A DNA stretch of 51,462 nucleotides from Candidatus Saccharimonadota bacterium (GTDB taxonomy: Bacteria; Patescibacteriota; Saccharimonadia; Saccharimonadales; Saccharimonadaceae): assembly GCA_017511685.1 (NCBI GenBank), contig JAFWJE010000009.1, positions 1-51,462 of the forward strand, given 5' to 3'. This document shows, in pieces, positions 15,506 to 22,804 of the stretch. Within the stretch, counting starts at the first letter, position 1. The number at the start of each line of letters is the position of its first letter. The translations under genes and the position numbers were made by a program. The notes beneath the pieces were generated by a model. The model saw only the letters and a list, made by a program, of their open reading frames with translations, was not told where the DNA came from and made no database searches.

Positions 15506-16291
15506 TTATGCGTCGTTTGCAGTTGGTCCCAATACATATCTCCGATAAAGTTTATCAATGTTTTCCGGCAGTGGTGCGTTCGGCACACAGTCGCAAAAGA
15601 CTACTGCACCATCTTCATCGTAATAATAAAAATAATTATGCTTACCATCGCCAAAAAAGCTCATAAACTCATCTGGTAAAGTCCAGTCCTCCTCAGGGGT
15701 GAAGCCATTCTTGGATAAATTCCAATATTCCAGGGCTTCGAATGCTACATCGAGAGCTTCCTGGGAAGGATTCTTCGGCAATTTCTTGAGCGATCCACCA
15801 TATTGACCAGGTTGCGCAATTACCGAACGCAAGTCGTTGGGCCACATTTCCGAATTTACGCGCGCAAGCACCGTATCAGCTATTGCACGTTTCTCCTCAT
15901 AGGAAAGGCTTCGCCCTTCTCTTGTGATTACTTGAGCCAGCAGCAATGCATCATCCTCCGAATAGTAATCTATAATCATCTCTGAGTTTTGCTTAGCAAG
16001 TACCTCATCATCAATTACTATTTCTTCTGACAAATCCGCATTATCACTGACCTCTGTAACTTCCCAGGTATCTGGCTTTAGAGCTTCATCTTCTTCTACG
16101 CAAACGTTATCTCTTGAATCAGATAGATTATCATCGGATGTTTCCTCAAGAGTAACAGTATCAGCAGCGACAGACTCAATCTCCTCGGCTGCAAGTGCGC
16201 TAGTGCTTCCATAGGTATTCATGATTAAAACTCCAATCATGCACCAATACAAAAACAACGCAGCGCACCTGCCCTTGTGTTTAGCTTCCAT
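15506..16291 (-). CDS. Secreted SleB-like cell wall hydrolase
   Basis: The 261-residue product has an N-terminal export signal (about residues 8-35, ending SALAAEE). A low-complexity acidic region (about 36-105) is followed by a domain that fits the cell wall hydrolase SleB family (Hydrolase_2). It has LLLAQVITREGRSLSYEEKR with Glu125 as the likely catalytic residue, ADTVLARVNSEMWP, and VIAQPGQYGG. SleB enzymes cleave peptidoglycan glycan strands. In an ultra-small epibiont it could remodel its own wall or that of the host. That role is inference. The start is set by a perfect AGGAGGTGA. Confidence 0.8.
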   Translation of the reverse strand: MEAKHKGRCAALFLYWCMIGVLIMNTYGSTSALAAEEIESVAADTVTLEETSDDNLSDSRDNVCVEEDEALKPDTWEVTEVSDNADLSEEIVIDDEVLAKQNSEMIIDYYSEDDALLLAQVITREGRSLSYEEKRAIADTVLARVNSEMWPNDLRSVIAQPGQYGGSLKKLPKNPSQEALDVAFEALEYWNLSKNGFTPEEDWTLPDEFMSFFGDGKHNYFYYYDEDGAVVFCDCVPNAPLPENIDKLYRRYVLGPTANDA

Positions 16292-16332
16292 ATTTCACCT
16301 CCTATATGACGCCTGTTAAAGTACCTCGGAAT

Positions 16333-16361
16333 ATTATAGCATATCAACTAAGAAAAGTCAA
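16333..16361 (-). promoter_or_regulatory. Promoter for the SleB-like gene
   Basis: On the minus strand, TTGACT (16361-16356), 17 bp, then TATAAT (16338-16333) with a TGC extension. It leaves a leader of about 35 nt that ends in a perfect Shine-Dalgarno. Confidence 0.8.
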
Positions 16362-16378
16362 TAAAATACCAAAAACCA

Positions 16379-16407
16379 TAGACGTTTTGGCAAAAATGTG
16401 CTATAAT
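16379..16407 (+). promoter_or_regulatory. Promoter for the 16454 gene
   Basis: TAGACG (16379-16384), 17 bp, then TGC-TATAAT (-10 at 16402-16407). It is divergent from the SleB promoter, with which it shares a short intergenic space. Confidence 0.6.
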
Positions 16408-16453
16408 ATAGACACTGAGGTTTTTATCTAGTACCTTTAAAGGAGGGGAAAAT

Positions 16454-16933
16454 ATGGTAGTTGTAAAGAAGAGGAAAAAAAGTATTTGCAAGCTGGTTAT
16501 CATTGGCATCTCATTGATAGCCTGTCTTGTATTGGTATTCCTCTATTCGGAAGGTAGGTTGGAAGGTAGAACCTTCATTGCTAGCTTCTCCGCCGGAATG
16601 TTCTTCATCTCTGGGGTCTTATGTACGTACGTGTTTACTACAGATCCTATAAGAGCTAAGACCATTCCCGTCGCTGTCGCAGAAGTCGCCAAGGAAAAAC
16701 CTGCCCCCACGGAAAAGCCCGTACTGAGCAAAAAAGAGGAAGAGGCCATCCGTCAAAACCTGCGGAGCAACATGATTTGTGCCGATTGCGCACGCAGGAA
16801 TGGTTGCTCAATCTTAAAGATAGCAGAGGATGAAGTTATCGAAAGAACGATAGCAAACGGCGGAAAACTAGCCGAAAATGTTGAGTTCTTTGAGATAATT
16901 TTAGACCGCTGCACCAACTACAAAAAGAAATAG
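16454..16933 (+). CDS. Small membrane protein with a four-Cys cytoplasmic tail, unknown
   Basis: I do not recognise this 159-residue protein. It has a basic start, two hydrophobic helices (about residues 11-30 and 41-62), a Pro/Lys/Glu linker (about 70-95) and a C-terminal domain with Cys109, Cys112, Cys118 and Cys153. CxxC-x5-C plus a distant Cys could bind a metal or a thiol partner. The start is well set by AAAGGAGGGG. It has its own promoter and terminator, so it is a monocistronic unit between SleB and tRNA-Ala. Confidence 0.75.
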   Translation: MVVVKKRKKSICKLVIIGISLIACLVLVFLYSEGRLEGRTFIASFSAGMFFISGVLCTYVFTTDPIRAKTIPVAVAEVAKEKPAPTEKPVLSKKEEEAIRQNLRSNMICADCARRNGCSILKIAEDEVIERTIANGGKLAENVEFFEIILDRCTNYKKK

Positions 16934-16955
16934 TCGGATTATTCCGGCTATTTTT
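16931..16955 (+). terminator. Terminator after the 16454 gene
   Basis: Stem TAGTCGGA/TCCGGCTA (16931-16938/16943-16950, one G-U pair), loop TTAT, then TTTTT. The stop codon TAG is part of the stem. Confidence 0.8.
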
Positions 16956-16970
16956 ATGCTTAATTCAAAC

Positions 16971-17046
16971 TGGTGGAGCAGATGGGAATCAAACCCACGA
17001 CCTTACGAATGCGAATCGTACGCTCTATCAACTGAGCTACTGCCCC
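16971..17046 (-). tRNA. tRNA-Ala (anticodon CGC), CCA encoded
   Basis: Read on the minus strand, 76 nt fold as a full cloverleaf. The acceptor is GGGGCAG/CTGCTCC with the G3-U70 pair that defines alanine, and the D-arm is GCTC...GAGC. The anticodon stem is TACGA/TCGTA with loop TTCGCAT (anticodon CGC), and the T-arm is GTGGG...CCATC-type. The 3' CCA is encoded (16973-16971). Confidence 0.95.
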
Positions 17047-17056
17047 AAGCAACCTC

Positions 17057-17085
17057 ATTATATCAGATATTGACTTTTTTAGCAA
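17057..17085 (-). promoter_or_regulatory. Promoter for tRNA-Ala
   Basis: On the minus strand, TTGCTA (17085-17080), 17 bp, TATAAT (17062-17057). It overlaps the plus-strand promoter at 17070-17098 on the opposite strand. Confidence 0.7.
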
Positions 17086-17098
17086 CGTGTGGTATAAT
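17070..17098 (+). promoter_or_regulatory. Promoter for the 17176 gene
   Basis: TTGACT (17070-17075), 17 bp, TGG-TATAAT (-10 at 17093-17098). A leader of about 70 nt follows and ends in GGGGAGGG before the ATG at 17176. Confidence 0.8.
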
Positions 17099-17175
17099 AG
17101 AAAAATACGAGGTATGTGTGTCTTAAAAGGCACAAGTTTTTTAACATTGTCATAAAAAGAGGGGAGGGAAAAATT

Positions 17176-17646
17176 ATGACAAATTTTTTTAGAACTAGTC
17201 CGTCAAACCAACAAAAGGTATTTATCGTCCATAAAGACGAGAGAACTCCGGTTGAAAAAATAGCAGGCAATGCAGACCTGCAAACAATCAGATTTAGACT
17301 CATCCGGCCCGAAGGCTCCAAGATAAACTCCAATTTCAAAGAGTTCATTCTGGCTATCAAGGATGCCGGTAGGAGCAACCTGTCTGTTGAGGACATCGCT
17401 GAACTCATGGCAAAACCCGACGAGACTGAGGCAGAGCTCAAGTACATCATCGCGCACAAGCGCAACGGTACTGAAATGGGCTTTGCCATTAACGGCAAAA
17501 TTGAGACAGTCTTGATACCGAAAGGACTTGGCATCGACTGCCTCATGGAAGTTTATACTTCCGATACTGAAAACGTCGACTGCTATGTCGACGCCACAAA
17601 CTCAAGAATTTTCACCCCCGACGACAGTCGTTGGGGACATCATTAA
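17176..17646 (+). CDS. Soluble protein of unknown function, 156 residues
   Basis: I do not recognise this protein. It has no signal peptide and no membrane helix. The first half (about residues 15-60) alternates hydrophobic residues like beta strands. The middle (about 60-85) is helical, and the C-terminal part has two short Cys-containing strands (IDCLMEVY, VDCYVDATN). I chose 17176 over an earlier ATG at 17116 because GGGGAGGG lies 7 nt upstream of it. The gene stands alone between promoter and terminator, near other accessory genes. Confidence 0.7.
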   Translation: MTNFFRTSPSNQQKVFIVHKDERTPVEKIAGNADLQTIRFRLIRPEGSKINSNFKEFILAIKDAGRSNLSVEDIAELMAKPDETEAELKYIIAHKRNGTEMGFAINGKIETVLIPKGLGIDCLMEVYTSDTENVDCYVDATNSRIFTPDDSRWGHH

Positions 17647-17658
17647 CCCACCTCGTAA

Positions 17659-17685
17659 GGGCGCAACTCATGTTGCGCCCATTTT
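17659..17685. terminator. Hairpin between convergent genes
   Basis: A 9-bp stem GGGCGCAAC/GTTGCGCCC (17659-17667/17672-17680) with loop TCAT, followed by ATTTTC. It probably ends both the 17176 gene and glyA, although the T-tract is weak on both strands. Confidence 0.65.
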
Positions 17686-17700
17686 CATGCTTATACTAAA

Positions 17701-19176
17701 TTAAGAAATAGCCGGAACTGGAAACTTCAGTGCCATCTCGCGCACTTCCTCGCGAATCACCTTAAGCTCGTCGTCAAACTTCGCCAACCCTTTCTCGTCG
17801 GCAGCCTTCACGCAAATCTGCACCACCGCATACATCCAGTCCGCAATCTGCTGCATCTCAGGAATTCCCATCCCCCGTGTGGTAATCGCTGGCGTACCCA
17901 GCCGCACACCACCAGGCTTAAACGCCGCCCCCTTATCGCCCGGCAGGGAATTAGCGTTTAGAGTCAGCCCTACTAAATCCAGTGCCTTCTCATAAAACTT
18001 CCCGTTAACCCCGAAAGAATCTTGAACTCGCACCAGTACTAAATGGTTTTCTGTTCCTCCCCCCTGCAAAATAAATCCGTGTTGGCTAAGACCAGCGGCT
18101 AGCGCCTTGGCATTTTCGACAATCTTCGCCGCATATTCTCTAAACGAAGGTAAAAGCGCTTCACGAAACGCCACCGCCTTCGCCGCAATCACGTGTTCCA
18201 GCGGCCCGCCCTGCGTTCCCGGAAACACAGCTTTATCAATCAAAGTTGGAATATTGGCGAGCTTTTTCTCGCATTTTTTCAGCGGCGAACTCACTACCCC
18301 GCGCGACAAAATCAAGCCACCCCTCGGCCCGCGCAGAGTTTTATGCGTAGTAGTCGTCATCACGTCAAAACCATGATCTAGAGGGTTAGGGTGGACGCCA
18401 CCAGCAATCAACCCCGCTACGTGCGCCATATCAGCCATCAAAAGCACCTCAAATCCAGCTTTTTTGGCGACTTTATCGCGAATCGCCGCCACGCGGTCAA
18501 AATCTGGAATCTTCATAAACGCCGAATACCCTACCAAAATCAACTTCGGCAGTTCCTCAAGTGCCACGCGTTCCAACTCATCGTAGTCAATATCACCATC
18601 TTCGGCCACCCCATAAGCTACGAAATTATAAATCTTGGCTGACCGTGTCACCGGTGAACCATGGGTCAAATGTCCACCATGCGCTAAATTCATCGCCAAA
18701 ATCTTGTCGCCCGGCTCACACCAAGCAAAATACACCGCCTCATTAGCATTAGCTCCAGAATGTGGCTGCACATTAGCATGATCTGCGTGAAACAGCCGCA
18801 TCGCTCTAGAAATCGCTAACCGTTCGATTCTGTCAACGTTAGCCTGCCCGCCATAATAGCGGTAATTCGGCAGAATTTCCTCAGAGATGGCCTTTTCAGA
18901 AGCCTCCAGCCCCTCAGTAACAGCACCGCTATCTACCGGCGCCACAAAGCCATCTCCGCCAGAAACCGCCTCAGAAAGGCTAGAAATCCCCTTAAACGAA
19001 GGATATCCCTCGGAATACTTATTTGTCAAAACCGACCCCATCGCTAGAAGTACCGCCTCCGAAACATAATTTTCGCTCGGAATTAGTTCTAGTCCCTCTT
19101 TTTGGCGCATTTTCTCCGCCGCGATCAACTCAAACACTGGGTCACTTTGCCCACCTTTTTTCGCTGTATTTTTCAT
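17701..19176 (-). CDS. glyA: Serine hydroxymethyltransferase with a long N-terminal insert
   Basis: SHMT converts serine and tetrahydrofolate to glycine and methylene-tetrahydrofolate, the one-carbon donor for thymidylate synthase. The PLP lysine is Lys279 (TTTTHKTLRGPRGG), and Asp249/His252 (ADMAHVAGL) bind the cofactor. The protein is 491 residues against about 415-420 usual. Most of the excess is an insert of about 46 residues (60-105) between EGYP and RYYGG, which are adjacent in standard enzymes. Long GlyA forms are known, for example in Chlamydia. The start follows AGGAGGT. It is the third gene of the thyA-folA-glyA operon. Confidence 0.95.
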   Translation of the reverse strand: MKNTAKKGGQSDPVFELIAAEKMRQKEGLELIPSENYVSEAVLLAMGSVLTNKYSEGYPSFKGISSLSEAVSGGDGFVAPVDSGAVTEGLEASEKAISEEILPNYRYYGGQANVDRIERLAISRAMRLFHADHANVQPHSGANANEAVYFAWCEPGDKILAMNLAHGGHLTHGSPVTRSAKIYNFVAYGVAEDGDIDYDELERVALEELPKLILVGYSAFMKIPDFDRVAAIRDKVAKKAGFEVLLMADMAHVAGLIAGGVHPNPLDHGFDVMTTTTHKTLRGPRGGLILSRGVVSSPLKKCEKKLANIPTLIDKAVFPGTQGGPLEHVIAAKAVAFREALLPSFREYAAKIVENAKALAAGLSQHGFILQGGGTENHLVLVRVQDSFGVNGKFYEKALDLVGLTLNANSLPGDKGAAFKPGGVRLGTPAITTRGMGIPEMQQIADWMYAVVQICVKAADEKGLAKFDDELKVIREEVREMALKFPVPAIS

Positions 19177-19185
19177 AATACCTCC

Positions 19186-19767
19186 TTATTTTTTCTTAGT
19201 GTAAAGCACGTGGGCAAAATCTAAACCATTTTCCTTTCCTTTCTTTAACACTTTGCGTGTGTACTTAGCAAAATCTACCTCTGGAAAAAACACATCCGCG
19301 GTTTCATCCACCGCATCTACCTCTGTCAAATACAATTTATCACAATATGGCAGCATCTTTTCATAAATTGACGCCCCGCCAATCACAAACACTTCCTCCT
19401 CCCCCTCAGCATGCTCCCGCACAAAAGCATCCAGGTTGTCGACAATGCAAAGCGGCTGCTCCATCCCAGTTGCGGGATCTTTGCGGCGACGGGCCGCAAG
19501 GATAGGGAGCACCCCCGCGACGGCGGGCGGTGCGACCGGTGCCCGCAACGGGATGGACAGCCGTTTAGCATTACGCGTGACCACATAATGCTTCCTCCCT
19601 GGCAGCATCTTAGGCAGACTTTCAAAGGTCTTTCTCCCCATCAAAATCGGATGTCCCATTGTCACCTCTTTGAAAAACTTCAGGTCCGACGGCAGCCGAA
19701 ACACCAACCCGCCATCCCGACCCAGCTCTCTGTTTTTACCAATCGCCGCAATTAAGGAAAAAGACAT
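19186..19767 (-). CDS. folA: Dihydrofolate reductase with an in-frame palindromic insert
   Basis: DHFR regenerates tetrahydrofolate after the ThyA reaction. Family motifs are LIAAIGKNRELG, LPSDLKFFKEVTMGHPILMGRKTFESLP, and VIGGASIYEKMLPYCDKLYLTEV. The enzyme is 193 residues against about 160-165 usual. The surplus is residues 71-103, encoded by a GC-rich block (19461-19556) bounded by inverted repeats and rich in internal hairpins. The insert falls in the surface region between the YVVTRN strand and the next helix, so activity may be kept. It lies 14 nt after thyA. Confidence 0.93.
   Translation of the reverse strand: MSFSLIAAIGKNRELGRDGGLVFRLPSDLKFFKEVTMGHPILMGRKTFESLPKMLPGRKHYVVTRNAKRLSIPLRAPVAPPAVAGVLPILAARRRKDPATGMEQPLCIVDNLDAFVREHAEGEEEVFVIGGASIYEKMLPYCDKLYLTEVDAVDETADVFFPEVDFAKYTRKVLKKGKENGLDFAHVLYTKKK
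19461..19556. repeat. GC-rich palindromic block inside folA
   Basis: Outer inverted repeat CCATCCCAGTTGCGGG (19461-19476) and CCCGCAACGGGATGG (19542-19556), complementary with a single bulged base. Inside are TTGCGGC/GCCGCAA (19481-19487/19493-19499) and CCCGC/GCGGG (19514-19518/19523-19527). Its base composition is clearly richer in GC than the flanking folA sequence. It is read through in frame and adds about 32 residues. Confidence 0.75.
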
Positions 19768-19781
19768 AAAAACCCTCCAAC

Positions 19782-20696
19782 CTACACCGACATCGGCATC
19801 TCAATCTTGCCTAGATTTTTATATCCCTCCAACCGAATATCAGATAGTGCCTTAGAATTATCAAACTTAAAGAAGTCACGCACTTCAGGATTAATCCACA
19901 GCTTCGGAGGCTCTGGCAACGTACCTTCTTTCACCGCCTTTTCATAGCGCGCAATCTGTTCACGGATGCCATCTACTTGATTTTCGTAAATATGCGCATC
20001 ATTGGTCATGAAGGTAAATTGTCCTGGTTTCAAACCCAAACAATGTGCTATTAAATAACAAAATACCGCATATTGAACAATATTGAACGGCAACCCCAAA
20101 GGCACATCAGATGAACGCGAATTAACCAACAGATTTAAACGTCCATCGGTAATATTCCACTGTGAGTTCCATACACAAGAAGGCAACGCCGCCGTCTCTA
20201 GAAACTCATTCTGCCATAGAGATAATACCATCCGCCGATTGCCCGGATCATTTTTCAGTGTATCAATCAAATTCTGTGTCAAGGCATACCGTTTCACAAT
20301 CCAACCATAAGCAGTGCCAATAGTATGCGCAAACTCAGCCGGGTCCCAATGCCGCCCCATATAATCTCCAGATTCCGGAATTTCCCATTCATCCCAAATC
20401 TTAATTCCACGCTCATGTAGCCACCTAACATCATTGCTCTGTACCTGATAAATCCACAGCATCTCAAGTACTGCTGTCTTAAACGCTACTTTCTTGGAGC
20501 ACAAAATCGGAAACTCTTCCGACAAATCAAACTGCAGCATCTGATGCGGCAACCGAATAGTCTTCACCCCGGCCTGCGCCACGTGCTCTGGTACCGCCGC
20601 ATTACCATGTGACTTCCCAGTATAATTCTGAATTTTCTGTCCCTGTTCCAAAATTCGCTTACAAAGATCAATATATTGCTCATCAAACTTCGACAT
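19782..20696 (-). CDS. thyA: Thymidylate synthase
   Basis: ThyA methylates dUMP to dTMP using methylene-tetrahydrofolate and yields dihydrofolate. The catalytic Cys is in the ALPSCVWNSQW stretch, followed by NSRSSDVPLGLPFNIVQYAV, the nucleotide and folate binding region. Other family motifs are FPILCSKKVAFKTAVLEMLW and FMTNDAHIYENQVDG. The start at 20696 (MSKFDEQY) follows AGGAGGT. A longer frame from 20798 would cross the promoter. The 304-residue length is within range. With folA and glyA it forms the complete thymidylate cycle. Confidence 0.97.
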   Translation of the reverse strand: MSKFDEQYIDLCKRILEQGQKIQNYTGKSHGNAAVPEHVAQAGVKTIRLPHQMLQFDLSEEFPILCSKKVAFKTAVLEMLWIYQVQSNDVRWLHERGIKIWDEWEIPESGDYMGRHWDPAEFAHTIGTAYGWIVKRYALTQNLIDTLKNDPGNRRMVLSLWQNEFLETAALPSCVWNSQWNITDGRLNLLVNSRSSDVPLGLPFNIVQYAVFCYLIAHCLGLKPGQFTFMTNDAHIYENQVDGIREQIARYEKAVKEGTLPEPPKLWINPEVRDFFKFDNSKALSDIRLEGYKNLGKIEMPMSV

Positions 20697-20717
20697 ATTA
20701 CCTCCTAATGTATCTCC

Positions 20718-20747
20718 ATTATACCAAGAAAAATTGCCCCTTGTAAA
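20718..20747 (-). promoter_or_regulatory. Promoter of thyA-folA-glyA
   Basis: On the minus strand, TTTACA (20747-20742), 18 bp, TGG-TATAAT (20723-20718). The -35 lies in the loop of the terminator hairpin of the upstream gene. Confidence 0.7.
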
Positions 20748-20757
20748 GAGGCAATTT
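20726..20757 (-). terminator. Terminator of the HD hydrolase gene, overlapping the thyA promoter
   Basis: On the minus strand, stem AAATTGCC/GGCAATTT (20757-20750/20738-20731), 11-nt loop, then a T-tract (TTTTTCTT) at 20735-20726. Confidence 0.7.
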
Positions 20758-20801
20758 CGGGTGAGTTTAGACGCTAGCTTGAAAGCTTCGGGCATCACAG
20801 C

Positions 20802-21647
20802 TTAAACCAAACTAGCGTATTTTTCAATAACGAACAGTTGCTGAAGCGGCTCCAAATTGAGTTCTCGTTTCTCAGCATAATTTGAAAGCCAAGATATTTC
20901 GGATGAAACGCTAGGATTAACCAACGAGGTTCGCTGCCTATAAACTGAATAGATTTTCAAGAATACTTCAGAGATATCCAAAAATTGAGCATTCCGATAA
21001 ATGTCGTCCAAAAAGGCTACCAACCAGGCATCATGCGGCGCCGGAGAAGCGATTGCGCTATTCTCCAGGTCTTTTCCAGTGCAATACCGCTTATAGAATA
21101 CGTTGCCAGCTGAGCCATTAGCGGCATAACTTAGGCCGGTCAAAAGCGCATCTGTCTTATCAGCGCAATGCAAGAGCCAACCGCGTGCCGTGCTCTTATC
21201 CTGGAACTCAATAAAGCACTTTAAAAGCCCAGCTTGGAGCTCCGCCGGATACATTAGAATCCGCTCCTGGAACACCTCGCGTTCTCTCAAATCTTCAGTT
21301 ATCCCATCTCTAGTACCGTCATCCGGTATATCTCCATCTAACTGCGCTTCTGGAGCATCGTGTAAACTCGCAACCTTCGACATGATAAAATGCTCACGAT
21401 AGTCATTCCGCATCTGCTGTGGCAAAGAATGTATGCTAGAAAGCGCTACAGGTTCCAACAACACCGAATCGACAAGCGCCCGCACCCCAGCGCAATGTTC
21501 TGCTACGCTCTGGCATCTTTCATAGTCAAAACTACCCATTTCATCGCCATCGCGACTTTTGCAAGTCCGAAACCCACCCCTTAGGGCATAGCTGGGGTCT
21601 TTCGCTTCAAAAACCCATGCCCGACAGATTTTTTGGTAGACGTCCAT
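20802..21647 (-). CDS. HD-domain phosphohydrolase, YfbR-like 5'-deoxynucleotidase
   Basis: The metal-binding HD pattern is complete: His51 (SVAEHC), His96-Asp97 (SLHDAPEAQLDGDIPD) and Asp163 (HCADKTDALL). The HDAPExxxGDxP stretch is characteristic of the YfbR/HDDC2 group, which dephosphorylates deoxynucleoside 5'-monophosphates. Its place next to thyA-folA-glyA supports a role in dNMP balance, though the substrate is inferred. At 281 residues it is longer than YfbR (about 200), with an extra helical C-terminal part. The start follows AGGAGGTGA. Confidence 0.8.
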   Translation of the reverse strand: MDVYQKICRAWVFEAKDPSYALRGGFRTCKSRDGDEMGSFDYERCQSVAEHCAGVRALVDSVLLEPVALSSIHSLPQQMRNDYREHFIMSKVASLHDAPEAQLDGDIPDDGTRDGITEDLREREVFQERILMYPAELQAGLLKCFIEFQDKSTARGWLLHCADKTDALLTGLSYAANGSAGNVFYKRYCTGKDLENSAIASPAPHDAWLVAFLDDIYRNAQFLDISEVFLKIYSVYRQRTSLVNPSVSSEISWLSNYAEKRELNLEPLQQLFVIEKYASLV

Positions 21648-21696
21648 AATCTCACCTCCTAATGTACTTAAGTAACGCCCACAATTACAACTACCT

Positions 21697-21710
21697 CTAT
21701 TGTATCACAA
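21697..21710 (-). promoter_or_regulatory. Likely extended -10 promoter of the HD hydrolase gene
   Basis: On the minus strand, TGA followed by TACAAT, about 45 bases upstream of the Shine-Dalgarno. No convincing -35 is seen. Confidence 0.4.
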
Positions 21711-21728
21711 AAAGTCAAAATAAAACCC

Positions 21729-21757
21729 TTGACTTTTATAAGCCCTTGCGCTATACT
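21729..21757 (+). promoter_or_regulatory. Promoter of secE-nusG with an overlapping palindrome
   Basis: TTGACT (21729-21734), 17 bp, TATACT (21752-21757). GACTTGACAAGTC (21759-21771), a 13-bp palindrome, covers the predicted start site. A 7-bp hairpin with a GAAA tetraloop (21767-21784) and ATTTTTAT follows, so an operator or an attenuator is possible. Confidence 0.65.
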
Positions 21758-21809
21758 TGACTTGACAAGTCTAGAAATAGACTTATTTTTATAGGTTAAA
21801 GGAGTGTAG

Positions 21810-22199
21810 ATGGCAAAAATCACTAGAATTAAGGCAAGCGACCCTGGGAAATCCCCGGAAAGCTCCGAAAAAGCGCCAAAAACCGTCAAAAAGGTCAAAA
21901 AAGACAGCCCTGCGACGGAAAAACCGCTAAAAACCGCTAAAAAGGCCGAAAAACCTGCAAAATCCACAGATTCTGCAAAATCAGCCGAAAAAAAGCCGTT
22001 TATCCTGATTCGTCCGCTAGTTTATCTTGGCCGTTACATCAGAGATTCCTGGAAAGAGCTACGCCTCGTCCGCTGGCCGACCAGGAAAGCCACCTGGAAG
22101 CTAGTTCTTGCAATTTTCATCTACACCGCTCTCTTTATCGCAATTATTATGCTTCTCGATGCATTATTCACATGGTTATTTAATATCGTTATAGGTTAA
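21810..22199 (+). CDS. secE: Protein translocase subunit SecE with long charged N-terminus
   Basis: SecE clamps SecY in the membrane. Residues about 72-129 hold the SecE domain (IRDSWKELRLVRWPTRKATW amphipathic helix, then a membrane helix FIYTALFIAIIMLLDALFTW). Residues 1-70 are a Lys/Ala/Pro/Ser repeat region that single-helix SecE proteins usually lack or have much shorter. The start follows AAAGGAG. It precedes nusG by 13 nt, as in most bacteria. Confidence 0.95.
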   Translation: MAKITRIKASDPGKSPESSEKAPKTVKKVKKDSPATEKPLKTAKKAEKPAKSTDSAKSAEKKPFILIRPLVYLGRYIRDSWKELRLVRWPTRKATWKLVLAIFIYTALFIAIIMLLDALFTWLFNIVIG

Positions 22200-22212
22200 A
22201 AGAAAGGAAAAT

Positions 22213-22758
22213 ATGGCAGTAAACCGTTATGACGACACCAGAGCTTGGTACGCAATCTCTACCTACTCTGGCTACGAAGACAAAGTCGCAGACAGCATCA
22301 ACCAACGCGTCGGCGGCGCCGAGATGAAGGGCAAAATTTTCAGCGCTCTTGTCCCTAAAGAAAAGCAAATAGAGATTAAAAATGGCAAACGTAAAGTAGT
22401 AGATAAAAAAATCTTCCAAGGATATGTTCTCGTCGAGATGAAACTCTCAGATGAAACTTGGTATATCATCAGAAACACTCCTGGCGTTACCGGTTTTATC
22501 GGCACCGGCACTCAACCTACACCTGTTTCCGAAAAGGAAATCACCAAAATTAAAAAACGCATGGGCGTCGAAGATCCTAAATTCCAGGTTAATTATTCCG
22601 TTAATGAAGTCGTTTCTATCACCGATGGCCCATTCAAGGGCTTTGACGGCACCATCTCTGAAATCGACTCAGTCAAGGGCAAACTCAAAGTTATGGTTTC
22701 TATGTTTGGTCGCGAAACTCCCGTTGAACTTGATGCTCTTCAAGTTAAAAAGATTTAA
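22213..22758 (+). CDS. nusG: Transcription antitermination factor NusG
   Basis: NusG binds the RNA polymerase clamp and couples transcription to translation. Residues about 10-115 are the NGN domain (WYAISTYSGYEDKVADSI, IFQGYVLVEMKLSDETWYII). Residues about 130-180 are a KOW domain (VVSITDGPFKGFDGTISEID). Length 181 is typical. It is followed by a terminator, unlike the usual nusG-rplK linkage. Confidence 0.97.
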   Translation: MAVNRYDDTRAWYAISTYSGYEDKVADSINQRVGGAEMKGKIFSALVPKEKQIEIKNGKRKVVDKKIFQGYVLVEMKLSDETWYIIRNTPGVTGFIGTGTQPTPVSEKEITKIKKRMGVEDPKFQVNYSVNEVVSITDGPFKGFDGTISEIDSVKGKLKVMVSMFGRETPVELDALQVKKI

Positions 22759-22770
22759 CATCTTAACATG

Positions 22771-22799
22771 AAAAAGCCGCTTACGAAAGCGGCTTTTTT
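22771..22799. terminator. Terminator of secE-nusG, likely bidirectional
   Basis: Stem AAAAAGCCGCTT/AAGCGGCTTTTT (22771-22782/22787-22798) with T-tracts on both strands. The next gene is convergent. Confidence 0.9.
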
Positions 22800-22804
22800 G
22801 TGAG

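Noticed and set aside
16387-16407. TTGGCA (16387-16392) as the -35 of the 16454 gene
   Set aside because: It is only 9 bp from the -10. TAGACG at 16379 has the correct 17-bp spacing.
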